NCBI GenBank assembly: GCA_023663525.1
Contig: JAMPHF010000001.1
Coordinates: 54,264-94,502, forward strand
Direction: 5' to 3'
Length of the DNA stretch: 40,239 bases
Source of the DNA: Bacteroides sp.
GTDB taxonomy: Bacteria; Bacteroidota; Bacteroidia; Bacteroidales; Muribaculaceae
Shown here: piece after piece, positions 1-8,480 of the stretch
Position numbering within the stretch: the stretch's first letter is position 1
How the letters are laid out: the number at the start of each line of letters is the position of its first letter
Position numbers and translations under genes: made by a program
Notes under the pieces: model-generated
What the model was told of the DNA's origin: nothing
The model's database searches: none
Seen by the model: the letters and a program-made list of their open reading frames with translations, nothing else

Positions 1-32
1 AAAGTTACCTTAGCCTCCCGTCTTTTGGGTGT

Positions 33-92
33 ATTTTCCACTTTGTCTCAGTCGTATACATGAAGTACACTCCTTCAACTGCAGTGGAAAAT
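33..92. repeat. Nested imperfect inverted repeat, possible structured RNA or terminator
   Basis: Outer arms of nine bases (33-41 and 84-92) are exact reverse complements, and a four-base inner pair (49-52 with 78-81) nests inside them. No convincing reading frame covers the stretch; the only plus-strand frame here has no family resemblance. It lies about 110 bp past the 3' end of the minus-strand beta-barrel gene, so it could help end that transcript, or belong to a gene beyond the left edge. Function is not established. Confidence 0.3.
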
Positions 93-128
93 CCTCTCCA
101 AAATACGGGACCCTCGATTTAACTTTTG

Positions 129-204
129 TTATGAGACACACTCTAAGTAATTATGAAAGAGAGAGTGTGTGTATCCTAAGTGACGATTATGAGACACACT
201 CTAA
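129..204. repeat. 18-bp direct repeat flanking a shared inverted arm
   Basis: The 18-mer TTATGAGACACACTCTAA occurs exactly at 129-146 and 187-204. Between them, AGAGTGTGT at 162-170 is complementary to the ACACACTCT inside either copy (136-144 or 194-202), so two mutually exclusive hairpins can form. The right copy overlaps the TAG stop of the beta-barrel gene on the minus strand, so this is its 3' untranslated region. It may act as a weak terminator or as a 3' end processing or stability element; no long T-tract follows either hairpin. Confidence 0.6.
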
Positions 205-1382
205 AATGCCTCGTTGATACCGAACAGGAAGCCTGAGGAATGCTTGCCGAAGCCCACGTCAAGACGGACATTGGTATTTTTCTTAAACTCCCATCTGTAA
301 CCGATTCCAAACTCGGGCAACAGGCGTTTGAACGAGAGATCAGAGAACTTATGGTATATTGTCCCTACTCCACCCCACACGGCTACCCCGGAACGGCGAT
401 AGACGTGCTGTCGGAGTTCGACGTAAATATCCGTCTCACATTTGTCGCGGTAGCGACCCTTGTAGTATCCACGGATGGCGTTACCGTCGAGACTCGGTAG
501 TTTTCCCCAGGGCGTATCACCGTATGTCCATTTACCATGAATGCGCGAGGCGAGTATAGCCCCACGCCATAGAGGTGTGTACATATTGTAGCCGATTTCC
601 GTGCTTGAGAATGCATGACCCTTGTTGCCAAGGAAACGTGGCGAGAAAAGTTGGACAAGTTCAAAGAGATGTCCGCAGTGTGGAGCTGTCAGATTGTCAC
701 GCGTGTCGGACTGCATCAAAATGCCAGCCGACATTGTCCAGTAGCGCAAATCCTGACCCGCCCAAGGAGTATAGTCGGTCACACTATGAGCATTCGTATA
801 ACTGACTTCCATCGCCGGTCCGATAAAAAGATCTCTGAACAGCCTCCATTCATAGTCAGCGGAGAGCGTGATGTCGAGAAGGCTGTATTTTGTCTTATTG
901 GCATTGTCATTATCCCACTTATAGCCTATTCCCCAAAAATATGTCCCGAATGAAACGAAATCGAGACTGTAATTCAGTCGTCGGCTGTCATGAGGGAAGA
1001 CATGGGTGCCTTCTATGCCGATTGAATAATACTTCTTTGTGGCCACACTGCCGGTCAATGAGACGTTGGATGTCGGCAGCAGCGTGTCGGATGGACATGT
1101 GGAGTAGTCTCCGGCAATCACAAGACCAATACCAAATCCCTTCTCGCTCGTGTAGAAAGGACCGCCAAGCGGAGCAAAGTCAGGACGCCGGGTCAGTGCC
1201 TTCTTGTTTGACTGATGGAAATACTCAATGACTCTGGATACAACATTTCCCTTGTTACAACCATCGGACAAGGAGACGGAATCGGCTGCCGCAAAGTCAT
1301 CACCTTCAGGCATTTCCTCCGATTTCAGAGGAAACGCCGTAAGAAGTGTGAATATAAATAAATAGTTGAAGTGACGAAACAT
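201..1382 (-). CDS. Outer-membrane beta-barrel protein (surface antigen / Omp85 C-terminal type, no POTRA)
   Basis: This encodes a 393-residue secreted protein predicted to sit in the outer membrane. The chosen ATG gives a hydrophobic signal peptide (MFRHFNYLFIFTLLTAFPLK); an upstream in-frame ATG would add 25 residues of poor signal character. The mature part is rich in alternating aromatic and polar strands, and it ends in VRLDVGFGKHSSGFLFGINE, which resembles the last strands of the Bacteroidota bacterial surface antigen (Omp85/BamA-like) barrel, finishing in phenylalanine as outer membrane proteins do. There is no room for POTRA domains, so it is a barrel-only member whose cargo is unknown. 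A perfect TAAATTTG -7 element (1388-1395, minus strand) lies right against the start codon and would give an almost leaderless transcript if used. Otherwise it is read through from comF, 118 bp upstream. Confidence 0.7.
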   Translation of the reverse strand: MFRHFNYLFIFTLLTAFPLKSEEMPEGDDFAAADSVSLSDGCNKGNVVSRVIEYFHQSNKKALTRRPDFAPLGGPFYTSEKGFGIGLVIAGDYSTCPSDTLLPTSNVSLTGSVATKKYYSIGIEGTHVFPHDSRRLNYSLDFVSFGTYFWGIGYKWDNDNANKTKYSLLDITLSADYEWRLFRDLFIGPAMEVSYTNAHSVTDYTPWAGQDLRYWTMSAGILMQSDTRDNLTAPHCGHLFELVQLFSPRFLGNKGHAFSSTEIGYNMYTPLWRGAILASRIHGKWTYGDTPWGKLPSLDGNAIRGYYKGRYRDKCETDIYVELRQHVYRRSGVAVWGGVGTIYHKFSDLSFKRLLPEFGIGYRWEFKKNTNVRLDVGFGKHSSGFLFGINEAF

Positions 1383-1500
1383 GGCTGCAAATTTACATAA
1401 ATACCGCATACCGGCATATAGCCTCATGGAATAATCCGGTTCAGGCATCGCCGTCAATACGTTTTCTTATTATAAGAACGCTGAGCAATGTAAATAAGTT

Positions 1501-2229
1501 TCAGCCGAGCTGTGTTATGGCAAGAGAATATACGCTCACACGGGTTGAGGGACATGTCTGCTTTATTGATTCGATGCAACTGAGCATAGTGGCCCCGGTT
1601 GTGATAACGTCATCAACAATGAGTATATGACGACCGTCAATCGACTCACGATCACTGACATGGTAGACACCACGCACATTCCGCAAGCGTTCATGCGCAC
1701 CTTTACGCGTCTGAGTGGAATGAAACGATGCTGAGAGAGCATTGACCACAGGCAGCCCGGTTGTTTCACTGAGCCCATGCGCAATTTCCTCAGCCTGATT
1801 ATAGCCGCGACGCAAACACTTGAAGAAATGAAGCGGGACAGGCACAATGACATCCATATCATCAAAGAAGCCATATCCATCAAGCTCTGCGGCATGACCG
1901 GCGGCAAGTGTACGTCCGACCATCGGACGACCGCGATACTTGGTGTCATGAATCAGACGCGCGTATATGTTCTCACGATAGTAGTAAAACAACGAAGCAG
2001 CCTTTGCAACCGGGTGTCCGATGGAAAACAGACGTTCGTGGATTGCATTAGGCTGCACGCGATGAAGATTGGTGCGAGGCAGACCGAGAGCGCAATCCAG
2101 ACACATGATTTTCTCGCCATTGACCAGCCTGCCATGACACACTGTGCAGACATCAGGGAAAATCAGATTGACAAATCCCTCCGTCCACAGTCTAAACGCG
2201 CTCATCAAACCACTAATTGAGAACAACAT
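1501..2229 (-). CDS. comF: ComF family phosphoribosyltransferase-like protein
   Basis: This is a 242-residue ComF/GntX family protein. The N-terminus carries a four-cysteine zinc-finger-like motif (Cys28, Cys31, Cys43, Cys46), and the C-terminus carries the type I phosphoribosyltransferase loop VDDVITTGAT at about 205-214. Between them lie IVPVPLHFFKCLRRGYNQAE and the TRKGAHERLRNV segment, both characteristic of ComF. In naturally competent bacteria ComF helps DNA uptake at the cytoplasmic step; in other bacteria its role is unclear and no substrate is assigned. The gene starts 14 bp after recX ends and is probably co-transcribed with it, so two DNA-handling genes sit at the end of the efflux operon. 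The length is normal for the family and both key motifs are intact. Confidence 0.88.
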   Translation of the reverse strand: MLFSISGLMSAFRLWTEGFVNLIFPDVCTVCHGRLVNGEKIMCLDCALGLPRTNLHRVQPNAIHERLFSIGHPVAKAASLFYYYRENIYARLIHDTKYRGRPMVGRTLAAGHAAELDGYGFFDDMDVIVPVPLHFFKCLRRGYNQAEEIAHGLSETTGLPVVNALSASFHSTQTRKGAHERLRNVRGVYHVSDRESIDGRHILIVDDVITTGATMLSCIESIKQTCPSTRVSVYSLAITQLG

Positions 2230-2243
2230 ACAGTTCCGGCAAG

Positions 2244-2771
2244 CTATTCAATTTCATCATCGTCCTCAGCCTCCCGAAGACGGGCAACATCAGTGCGGAT
2301 TATATCTATGATCATCGGATATTCAAATCCCCTCGCCATAGCGAACTTCACAAGTTTGATTTTTGACTCCCGGCTCAGAGGCCACTCCTTCAACTGACGG
2401 ACTTTTGCCTTCATCACCCGCACAGCCACATCGCGATAGGCCATAGCTCCATCCTCTGTGTCAAATTCCTCACACGCCACGTCTATTATGGAAGATGGAA
2501 GACATTTGAGCCACAATCCCTGCTGAATCTTGCGTCGCCCCCAGCCGCTGAAATGCAACTTATCGTGAGCGTATGCTTTGGCAAAACGCTTGTCATCAAC
2601 AAATGCGAGTTCCTCCAACCGGGCTATCACCTTAGCCGAATCGGAAGCGGAAACGCCCCACGACTCCAACTTTTTCATGATTTCAGGCGTGCATTGCTCA
2701 CATCTCGCACACAGTCCCGCTGCACGCGACAGGGCATTCTCGTAGGTCAAAGGCGTTCGGCGTTTAAACAT
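2244..2771 (-). CDS. recX: Regulatory protein RecX
   Basis: This 175-residue protein is a RecX family modulator, which binds RecA filaments and limits recombinase activity. The clearest signature is FVDDKRFAKAYAHDKLHFSG followed by WGRRKIQQGL, the conserved helical repeat core, preceded by helices typical of the tandem three-helix modules. Length fits the family. It begins 9 bp downstream of the TolC-type channel gene and is followed by comF after 14 bp, so it appears to ride on the efflux operon transcript rather than sitting next to recA, its usual partner in many other phyla. No own promoter is evident in the short gap. Confidence 0.88.
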   Translation of the reverse strand: MFKRRTPLTYENALSRAAGLCARCEQCTPEIMKKLESWGVSASDSAKVIARLEELAFVDDKRFAKAYAHDKLHFSGWGRRKIQQGLWLKCLPSSIIDVACEEFDTEDGAMAYRDVAVRVMKAKVRQLKEWPLSRESKIKLVKFAMARGFEYPMIIDIIRTDVARLREAEDDDEIE

Positions 2772-2780
2772 ATCGATTGA

Positions 2781-3959
2781 TCAATCATACCGCTGAAGGC
2801 GGGCGAGGGCAAGGTGGTAACGATAATGGATGTCGAGGAAATCACGACGTGCATTCAGAAAATAGTTCATCTCCTGCATGTAGGTCAGAAAATTTATCTG
2901 ACCGGCATCAAATGCCTTCTTGAGAAGTTCAAAATTAGAGTCATCATCCATAACGCCACGATATTCCTCAAGTAATTCTTTATATACAAGTGCCGTCTCA
3001 TATTCACCCGACAGCTCCGACTCAAGTTTGATCAACGACATCTCCTGATCAAGCGATTTCAGCTCAAGGGTTTTCTCGGCAGCTTTGACCTTGCGTCGCT
3101 GCGTGAGGAACGGCAGGTTTACTGAAATGGAGAAACCGTTGAATGTCTCACCATTCTCCCATTCATGGACGTAGCCGACTGAAAATCCCGGAAGCAGCGA
3201 ACGTCTCTCGACTTTCACAAGCGATTTCTGCACTTCGACATCAGCTTGCGCCGCAGCAATAGCCGGATCTTTCAATCTCAGCGATTCGCGGTCAGGGCGC
3301 AGGGATTTGAGGTCGGCACGTGGATAATGGTCTCCCAGCTTCCCGACAAGTTCTTCAACCGGCTGTCCACCATTCAAGGCTCTCAATGATGAAAGCAGCG
3401 CACTCTCCTCTCCTTTAAGCGATTTCAACTCACGCACGGCATTGATGTGCTCGATGACAGCCTTATTATAATCCAGTTTCGTCTCAAGCCCCTTGCTGAC
3501 AGCATCCTTAAAATATGCAACCATTTTCTCCAGCCCACTGCAAATCTTTGTAGTGGTCGAGATGCGCTGTCTGACATTTATAATGTCAATCAGAGCCACA
3601 CGAATCTCCTTTCTGACTTCAATGATCTCCGATTCGCGGAGATATTGCATTGCAGTCTCCGATTTTTTTATGGCCTCACGCCGTGCGGCATACACACCGG
3701 GCCAATCAAATGACTGAGTGATTGCGAAATTACGCTTGTCGCCTGCTTCTTTTGAACCCCAAAGATTCTCGTATGACAACTCCGGAGTCTCAAGGGCATT
3801 CTCAGCTTTCATCCCCTCGATGGTGGCAGCGTTGTCTGCCATACTGTATTTCATCGACAGATTATTGGCCATCACGGTGTTTAGCACATCATCAAAATCC
3901 GATGCAACTGCAACAGCAGGAAAGATGGACAAGAGTATGGTGCAAATTTTCTTTATCAT
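2781..3959 (-). CDS. TolC family outer-membrane efflux channel (CusC/CzcC-like)
   Basis: This 392-residue protein has an N-terminal signal peptide (about residues 1-20, ending AVAVAS) and two long stretches of amphipathic helix typical of the TolC/OEP fold, with short barrel-forming segments such as GFSVGYVHEWENG. It lacks a lipobox cysteine, unlike many CusC homologues. It is the third gene of the RND operon, 56 bp downstream of the pump, and would form the outer-membrane exit duct of a tripartite metal efflux complex. It is a little shorter than typical TolC proteins (about 420-460 residues), as is common for the metal-efflux branch. Substrate is inferred from the neighbours only. Confidence 0.85.
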   Translation of the reverse strand: MIKKICTILLSIFPAVAVASDFDDVLNTVMANNLSMKYSMADNAATIEGMKAENALETPELSYENLWGSKEAGDKRNFAITQSFDWPGVYAARREAIKKSETAMQYLRESEIIEVRKEIRVALIDIINVRQRISTTTKICSGLEKMVAYFKDAVSKGLETKLDYNKAVIEHINAVRELKSLKGEESALLSSLRALNGGQPVEELVGKLGDHYPRADLKSLRPDRESLRLKDPAIAAAQADVEVQKSLVKVERRSLLPGFSVGYVHEWENGETFNGFSISVNLPFLTQRRKVKAAEKTLELKSLDQEMSLIKLESELSGEYETALVYKELLEEYRGVMDDDSNFELLKKAFDAGQINFLTYMQEMNYFLNARRDFLDIHYRYHLALARLQRYD

Positions 3960-4015
3960 ACGTATCGATAGTATTTTATTACAAGGAATTACACATAAAT
4001 TAGTTTAGAGTTTGG

Positions 4016-7000
4016 CTACCGACGGGCTTCCTTTCTGCTTATAAGTCGATACACCAAAGGGACTATGAATATGTTAAGTACGGTTGACGTAAGCAGACCA
4101 CCGAGTATCACAATAGCGAGTGGTGATTGGATTTCATTACCGGGTTTGTCACCATTGACCGCAAGCGGAATGAGAGCAAGAGCGGAACTCAATGCAGTCA
4201 TGAGAATCGGATTCAGGCGGTCAGCCGAACCATGCATTATGCGTTCGCTGAGACTCACACCCTCTGCCCGCAACTGGTCATAGCGCGACATCAGGAGCAT
4301 ACCGTTGCGTGTGGTTATGCCAAGTAGCGAGATGAAGCCTATGATAGCCGGGATGTTCAGTTCACCCCCCGTGAATTTCAGGAGGAACACACCTCCGATA
4401 ATCGCCAAAGGCATGTTGAGCAGAATGACGAGCGACTGGCTGACGCTGTGATACTGCCCGTAGAGAAGGAGGAAGATAATCACCAAAGCCACGAGCGAGA
4501 CAAACGCCAACGTGGCTGAGGCCTTTGCTTCGTTCTCAAACTGGCCGCCATAGTTGATGAAGTAGCCTTCCGGCAATGTTATCTCAGCATTGATGACATC
4601 GCGGATGTCGTTGATAGTCCCGCGCAAATCGCGGTCCGAGACATTGGCCGAGATGACAATCCTGCGGCTGACATTCTCTCGGTTAATAGTGTTCGGGCCG
4701 GTGGTGGAGACAATCTCAGCGACACTGCTCAACGGCACCTTCCCCCTCTGTGTGTCAATCATGAGGTCAGAAATATCCTCTATCGAAGCTCTGCTCTCAG
4801 CATCCATTCTGACAGTGAGATCGTAGGGGAAGCCGTTTTCATAGACCTGCGACACCTTTTCGCCCGCGAGAGCAACATTGATGAAATCAGCAAACTCCGG
4901 CATTGTCACTCCATAGGCCGCCAACATGTCGCGACGCGGACGGATGTCGAGTTGCGGTCTTTCAACCTGCTGCTCTATATTGACGTCAACCACTCCGTGG
5001 ATTTCCGATATGCTGCTCTTGATCCGTTTCCCTATATTATAAAGTTGTGTGAGGTCATCACCGAAAACCTTGATTGCGATCTGAGCCTCTGTGCCTGAAA
5101 GCATTGCATCAATTCGATGAGAGATAGGTTGACCAATCTCTACATTTACACCCGGAAGATGCGAAAGTTTATGGCGCAAATCGGCAAGCAGTTCACTCCG
5201 TGACCTGCCATTGTCAAGAGTGTAGGGAGCCTCAATCTCCGACACATTGACCCCGAGAGAATGTTCGTCAAACTCTGCCCTACCCGTTTTTCTTGCCGTG
5301 AGCGATATTTCAGGCATCGAGAGAATTATTTTCTCGGCTTCGCGTCCGAGGCGGTCACTCTCCTCAAGCGATATTCCCGGCAAAGTACTGACGTTTATAG
5401 TCAGCGAGCCTTCATTAAACGAAGGGAGGAAACTGCGTCCGAGAGTGAAGAAAACGCCCATAGCTACGGCAAAAAGAATGGCTGTTCCGATGAATATAGG
5501 GCGGGCATTGCCCATGGCGCGGGCAAGTGTGTGCTCGTAAGCAAGCCGGAGCGAGCGAGCCAGCTTCGGCTCTTTATCGAGCGTGCTCATCGCTCTCTTG
5601 CTTCCAAGAAGATACGTGCATAGCACAGGAGTAACGGTAAGAGCGACGATGGTAGAGGCGATAAGGGCTACTATGAATGAGATGCCAAGCGGCTTGAGCA
5701 TCTTGCCCTCCATTCCGTCAAGGAAGAAAAGAGGAAGGAAGCTCGCCATTATTATAAGCGATGAGTTGAAGATGGGCAACCTGACCTCCTTTGATGCGTC
5801 ATAGACAATCGCGATGACCGACTCTCCGCTCTTGTGCCTCTCGCGCAAACGTTTGTAGACATTTTCAACATCGACAATCGCATCATCAACCAATGAGCCG
5901 ATTGCAATCGCAATGCCACCGAGACTCATAGTGTTTATCGTCAAACCAAGGAAATGGAGAGCGAGGATGGTGACGATGATTGAAAGCGGGAGTGCGACAA
6001 GCGATATTATCGTCGTACGCAGATTCATCAAGAAGAAGAACAGCACTACGATGACAAACAATGCGCCGATGAAAAGCGACTCCTGGAGATTACCGATTGA
6101 TGTGGCGATGAAATCCGCCTGACGGAAAATATCAGTATTGATTTTAACATCGTCAGGCAAGGTATTGCTGATCTGCGACAGGCTCTTTTCTATTTCCTCC
6201 GTCAGATTTATCGTACCGACAGCCGGTTGCTTTGTCACTGTCACAAGAACTGCCGGCTGAGAGTTTAGCGATGCAGTGCCAAGCCGTGGTTCGGCGGCTC
6301 CCACCTTTATGGTCGCAACATCCGAAAGTCGCACCGTGATACCATCTGATGAGCGTATCAGCGAATTTGACAGTTCCTCTACATCATCCGTCGAAATATC
6401 TCCTTTGACTATGTACTCATTTCCATATTCATAGATGACACCACCTGAAGCGTTGGAATTCATCCGGCCGACCGCATCACGCACATCTTGAAGACTGACA
6501 CCAAATGTCTGCATGGCAGCCGGATGGAGAAGCACCTGATATTCCTTGGCATCTCCACCTATCACGCTGACCGAGGCAACCCCCGACAGCGACAGCAGGC
6601 GCGGACGAATCTGACGGTCAGCAATCGTCCGAAGTTCCTCCTGTGTGGTCAAGGAATCAGCCGTGAGGCCGATTATAAGAATCTCACCAAGTATCGAGGA
6701 CTGCGGACCGAGAGTCGGCTTGCCAACCCCTGGCGGGAGATCGCCCTTGATCTCCGACAATTTCTCATTCACAATCTGTCTGGCGAGATAGACATCCGTA
6801 CCCCAGTCAAATTCCACCCAAACCGATGACAGACCTGTGGCGGAAGCCGACCGCACACGTCTGACACCACTCGCACCATTGACGGCGGTCTCGACCGGAT
6901 AGGTAATCATCTTCTCTATCTCCTCCGGAGCCATTCCCGGAGCTTCAGTCATGACCACAACGGTCGGAGCATTCAAATCTGGGAAAATATCGACCTCCGT

Positions 7001-7099
7001 GCGCAACAGCACTATCATGCCATACACCAGCAGAAGTATCGACATCACAATGACAGCTATCCTGTTGTCAAGCGAGAATTTTATTATTCTATTGAGCAT
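4016..7099 (-). CDS. CusA/CzcA family heavy-metal RND efflux pump
   Basis: A 1027-residue inner-membrane proton antiporter of the heavy-metal-efflux RND family. I start it at the ATG giving MLNRIIKFSLDNRIAVIVMS, the family's usual beginning; the longer frame would overlap the adaptor gene by more than 100 bp. Visible features are the first membrane helix followed by a large periplasmic loop (DIFPDLNAPTVVVMTEAPGM), the central membrane block with the charged TM4 motif GSLVDDAIVDVENVYKRLRE, which carries the acidic proton-relay residues, and a second periplasmic loop before the last six helices. The start lies 16 bp after the adaptor stop, so the two are translated from one message. Which metal is moved (Cu/Ag versus Co/Zn/Cd/Ni) cannot be told from sequence alone; the His-rich adaptor suggests a divalent metal. 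Confidence 0.92.
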   Translation of the reverse strand: MLNRIIKFSLDNRIAVIVMSILLLVYGMIVLLRTEVDIFPDLNAPTVVVMTEAPGMAPEEIEKMITYPVETAVNGASGVRRVRSASATGLSSVWVEFDWGTDVYLARQIVNEKLSEIKGDLPPGVGKPTLGPQSSILGEILIIGLTADSLTTQEELRTIADRQIRPRLLSLSGVASVSVIGGDAKEYQVLLHPAAMQTFGVSLQDVRDAVGRMNSNASGGVIYEYGNEYIVKGDISTDDVEELSNSLIRSSDGITVRLSDVATIKVGAAEPRLGTASLNSQPAVLVTVTKQPAVGTINLTEEIEKSLSQISNTLPDDVKINTDIFRQADFIATSIGNLQESLFIGALFVIVVLFFFLMNLRTTIISLVALPLSIIVTILALHFLGLTINTMSLGGIAIAIGSLVDDAIVDVENVYKRLRERHKSGESVIAIVYDASKEVRLPIFNSSLIIMASFLPLFFLDGMEGKMLKPLGISFIVALIASTIVALTVTPVLCTYLLGSKRAMSTLDKEPKLARSLRLAYEHTLARAMGNARPIFIGTAILFAVAMGVFFTLGRSFLPSFNEGSLTINVSTLPGISLEESDRLGREAEKIILSMPEISLTARKTGRAEFDEHSLGVNVSEIEAPYTLDNGRSRSELLADLRHKLSHLPGVNVEIGQPISHRIDAMLSGTEAQIAIKVFGDDLTQLYNIGKRIKSSISEIHGVVDVNIEQQVERPQLDIRPRRDMLAAYGVTMPEFADFINVALAGEKVSQVYENGFPYDLTVRMDAESRASIEDISDLMIDTQRGKVPLSSVAEIVSTTGPNTINRENVSRRIVISANVSDRDLRGTINDIRDVINAEITLPEGYFINYGGQFENEAKASATLAFVSLVALVIIFLLLYGQYHSVSQSLVILLNMPLAIIGGVFLLKFTGGELNIPAIIGFISLLGITTRNGMLLMSRYDQLRAEGVSLSERIMHGSADRLNPILMTALSSALALIPLAVNGDKPGNEIQSPLAIVILGGLLTSTVLNIFIVPLVYRLISRKEARR

Positions 7100-7115
7100 A
7101 TCTGTCCGATGTATA

Positions 7116-8255
7116 TCAATGAGAGTGACTGTGACCTTCCGGGACGACTGTTGACGTCTCTGCAAGACGCACAAACGTCGTACCAGACGAAACAATTGAA
7201 TCGCCCTCGGAAATGCCATCGAGGATTTCGACTCTAAGACCGTCATTGCGTCCCACCTTCACAGGCCTTTTCTCATAGGCATGGTCATCCTCTTTGACAT
7301 AGACAAACTTTTCGCCCTGCTGCTCGGAAATTGCCGAGAGCGGGACAGTGAGAACATCTGATCGCTGCGCCCCTACAAGAAAAACCTCTGTCGGTGAACC
7401 CGGGACAATATCCCCGCGATTGTCAAAGGTGAAATATACGGGTGTATAACCCGGCGTTGCGTCAGCTGCCGATGATGAGGATGAAAGGAGTTTCCCTCCT
7501 CGGTCCGACAAATCAAAGACCGATTCCGAATGTGAGGGACGTATATTGGCTGAAACTATCCTCGGGAGAATATCCGAATATCTTGCCGGAAGGAGAGCCT
7601 TGAGAGTCAGACGCTGACTGCGGGCGACAGTGGCTATCGGTTGTCCAGCTTCCACATAAGAGCCGTCGTTGACGAGCAATTCAGAAATGATTCCGGTAAT
7701 CGGGCTCGAAGCACGACCCGTAGCGGCAACAGGGCTGTACGCACTCTTGGCCTCCTCGTAAGCACGGAGTGCATCATTATAATCTTTCTTTGTGACAATA
7801 CCGTCAGCCAACAATGGCGTGATCCGGTCGAGTTCACGCTTTGCAGCGTCGAGCGTGGCCTTGGCTGTCCTGTTCGCATCGCCTCCCGAAACATTTCCGG
7901 CCGATATGGAAGCGACAGTTTCATTACCGCCAATAGTTTTGCCGACCTCCACTCCGCCCGCGAGGCGAACAATTCCCGCTGTCGGGGCTGCTACGACAGC
8001 TCTGTCAGAAGCGGCCGGCAGAATCTCCCCCGAGACCTTCACTGTCTCGCTAAACGGAACTTTCCGGACTACATCGACCTCCACTCCGAATCTCGACGCA
8101 TCGGCCGGTGACATCACGATGTCATCATGGTGGTCATGATAACCATGTTCATCCGTCTCCTCAAGATTATGCCCATGGGAACATCCACTGACCGCGAGGC
8201 TCAAAGCTCCGATTAGCGACACGATGATCGGTTTATATGAAACACAGTGAAACAT
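7116..8255 (-). CDS. RND efflux periplasmic adaptor lipoprotein, His-rich (CusB/CzcB-like)
   Basis: This 379-residue membrane-fusion protein begins with a lipoprotein signal (lipobox AVSGC, Cys25). Right after the lipidation site is a histidine-rich segment (HGHNLEETDEHGYHDHHDD), and the C-terminus ends HSHSH; both are likely metal-binding. The body shows the MFP order: beta-barrel strand, lipoyl half-motif (VVAAPTAGIVRLAG), helical hairpin (about 125-175), second lipoyl half (SSPITGIISELLVNDGSYVE), then barrel and membrane-proximal domains. It is the first gene of a probable six-gene minus-strand operon and should bridge pump and channel across the periplasm. A dyad (CAATT-AG-AATTG) lies about 60 bp upstream of its start and could be an operator. 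Confidence 0.9.
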   Translation of the reverse strand: MFHCVSYKPIIVSLIGALSLAVSGCSHGHNLEETDEHGYHDHHDDIVMSPADASRFGVEVDVVRKVPFSETVKVSGEILPAASDRAVVAAPTAGIVRLAGGVEVGKTIGGNETVASISAGNVSGGDANRTAKATLDAAKRELDRITPLLADGIVTKKDYNDALRAYEEAKSAYSPVAATGRASSPITGIISELLVNDGSYVEAGQPIATVARSQRLTLKALLPARYSDILPRIVSANIRPSHSESVFDLSDRGGKLLSSSSSAADATPGYTPVYFTFDNRGDIVPGSPTEVFLVGAQRSDVLTVPLSAISEQQGEKFVYVKEDDHAYEKRPVKVGRNDGLRVEILDGISEGDSIVSSGTTFVRLAETSTVVPEGHSHSH

Positions 8256-8312
8256 GATAATTTTCTCAGTTTTAAGATTTAGGGCTGCAAAAGGCAGTCG
8301 CTGTTAGTGACG

Positions 8313-8337
8313 CAATTAGAATTGACGCACAAAATTA
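8313..8337 (-). promoter_or_regulatory. Candidate operator dyad and -7 element upstream of the metal efflux operon
   Basis: The 225-bp gap between the divergent efflux and hydrolase genes contains a perfect short dyad, CAATT-AG-AATTG (8313-8324), and just next to it a minus-strand TAATTTTG (8330-8337) matching the Bacteroidota -7 consensus TAnnTTTG. No good TTTG lies 19-21 bp further upstream. The dyad falls where a repressor or activator could act on transcription start. No metal-sensor regulator gene is in the window. Confidence 0.35.
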
Positions 8338-8455
8338 ATCACGGTTCGTTATCGGACCGTTACACAATTCCGAGGATTTATTGCAAAATTAACAAACATA
8401 TCCGAGTATGACAAATTTTTGGGTATTGCAGTGGGTATTATTCATGGCTTTTTCA

Positions 8456-8463
8456 TAATTTTG
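8456..8463 (+). promoter_or_regulatory. Possible -7 element for the hydrolase-murF-ddl cluster
   Basis: TAATTTTG matches the Bacteroidota -7 consensus and lies 17 bp before the hydrolase start codon, which would give a very short leader. The -33 element is poor: the nearest TTG is too far away. This is the best candidate in the gap but weak. Confidence 0.3.
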
Positions 8464-8480
8464 TAGTTCAAAACGATATT

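Noticed and set aside
29..217. 62-codon plus-strand frame at the left edge
   Set aside because: It runs through the inverted repeats and the tail of the beta-barrel gene, has no family character and no ribosome-binding site that stands out.
7100..7246. 49-residue extension of the RND pump
   Set aside because: It overlaps the adaptor gene by more than 100 bp; the inner ATG gives the expected first membrane helix.
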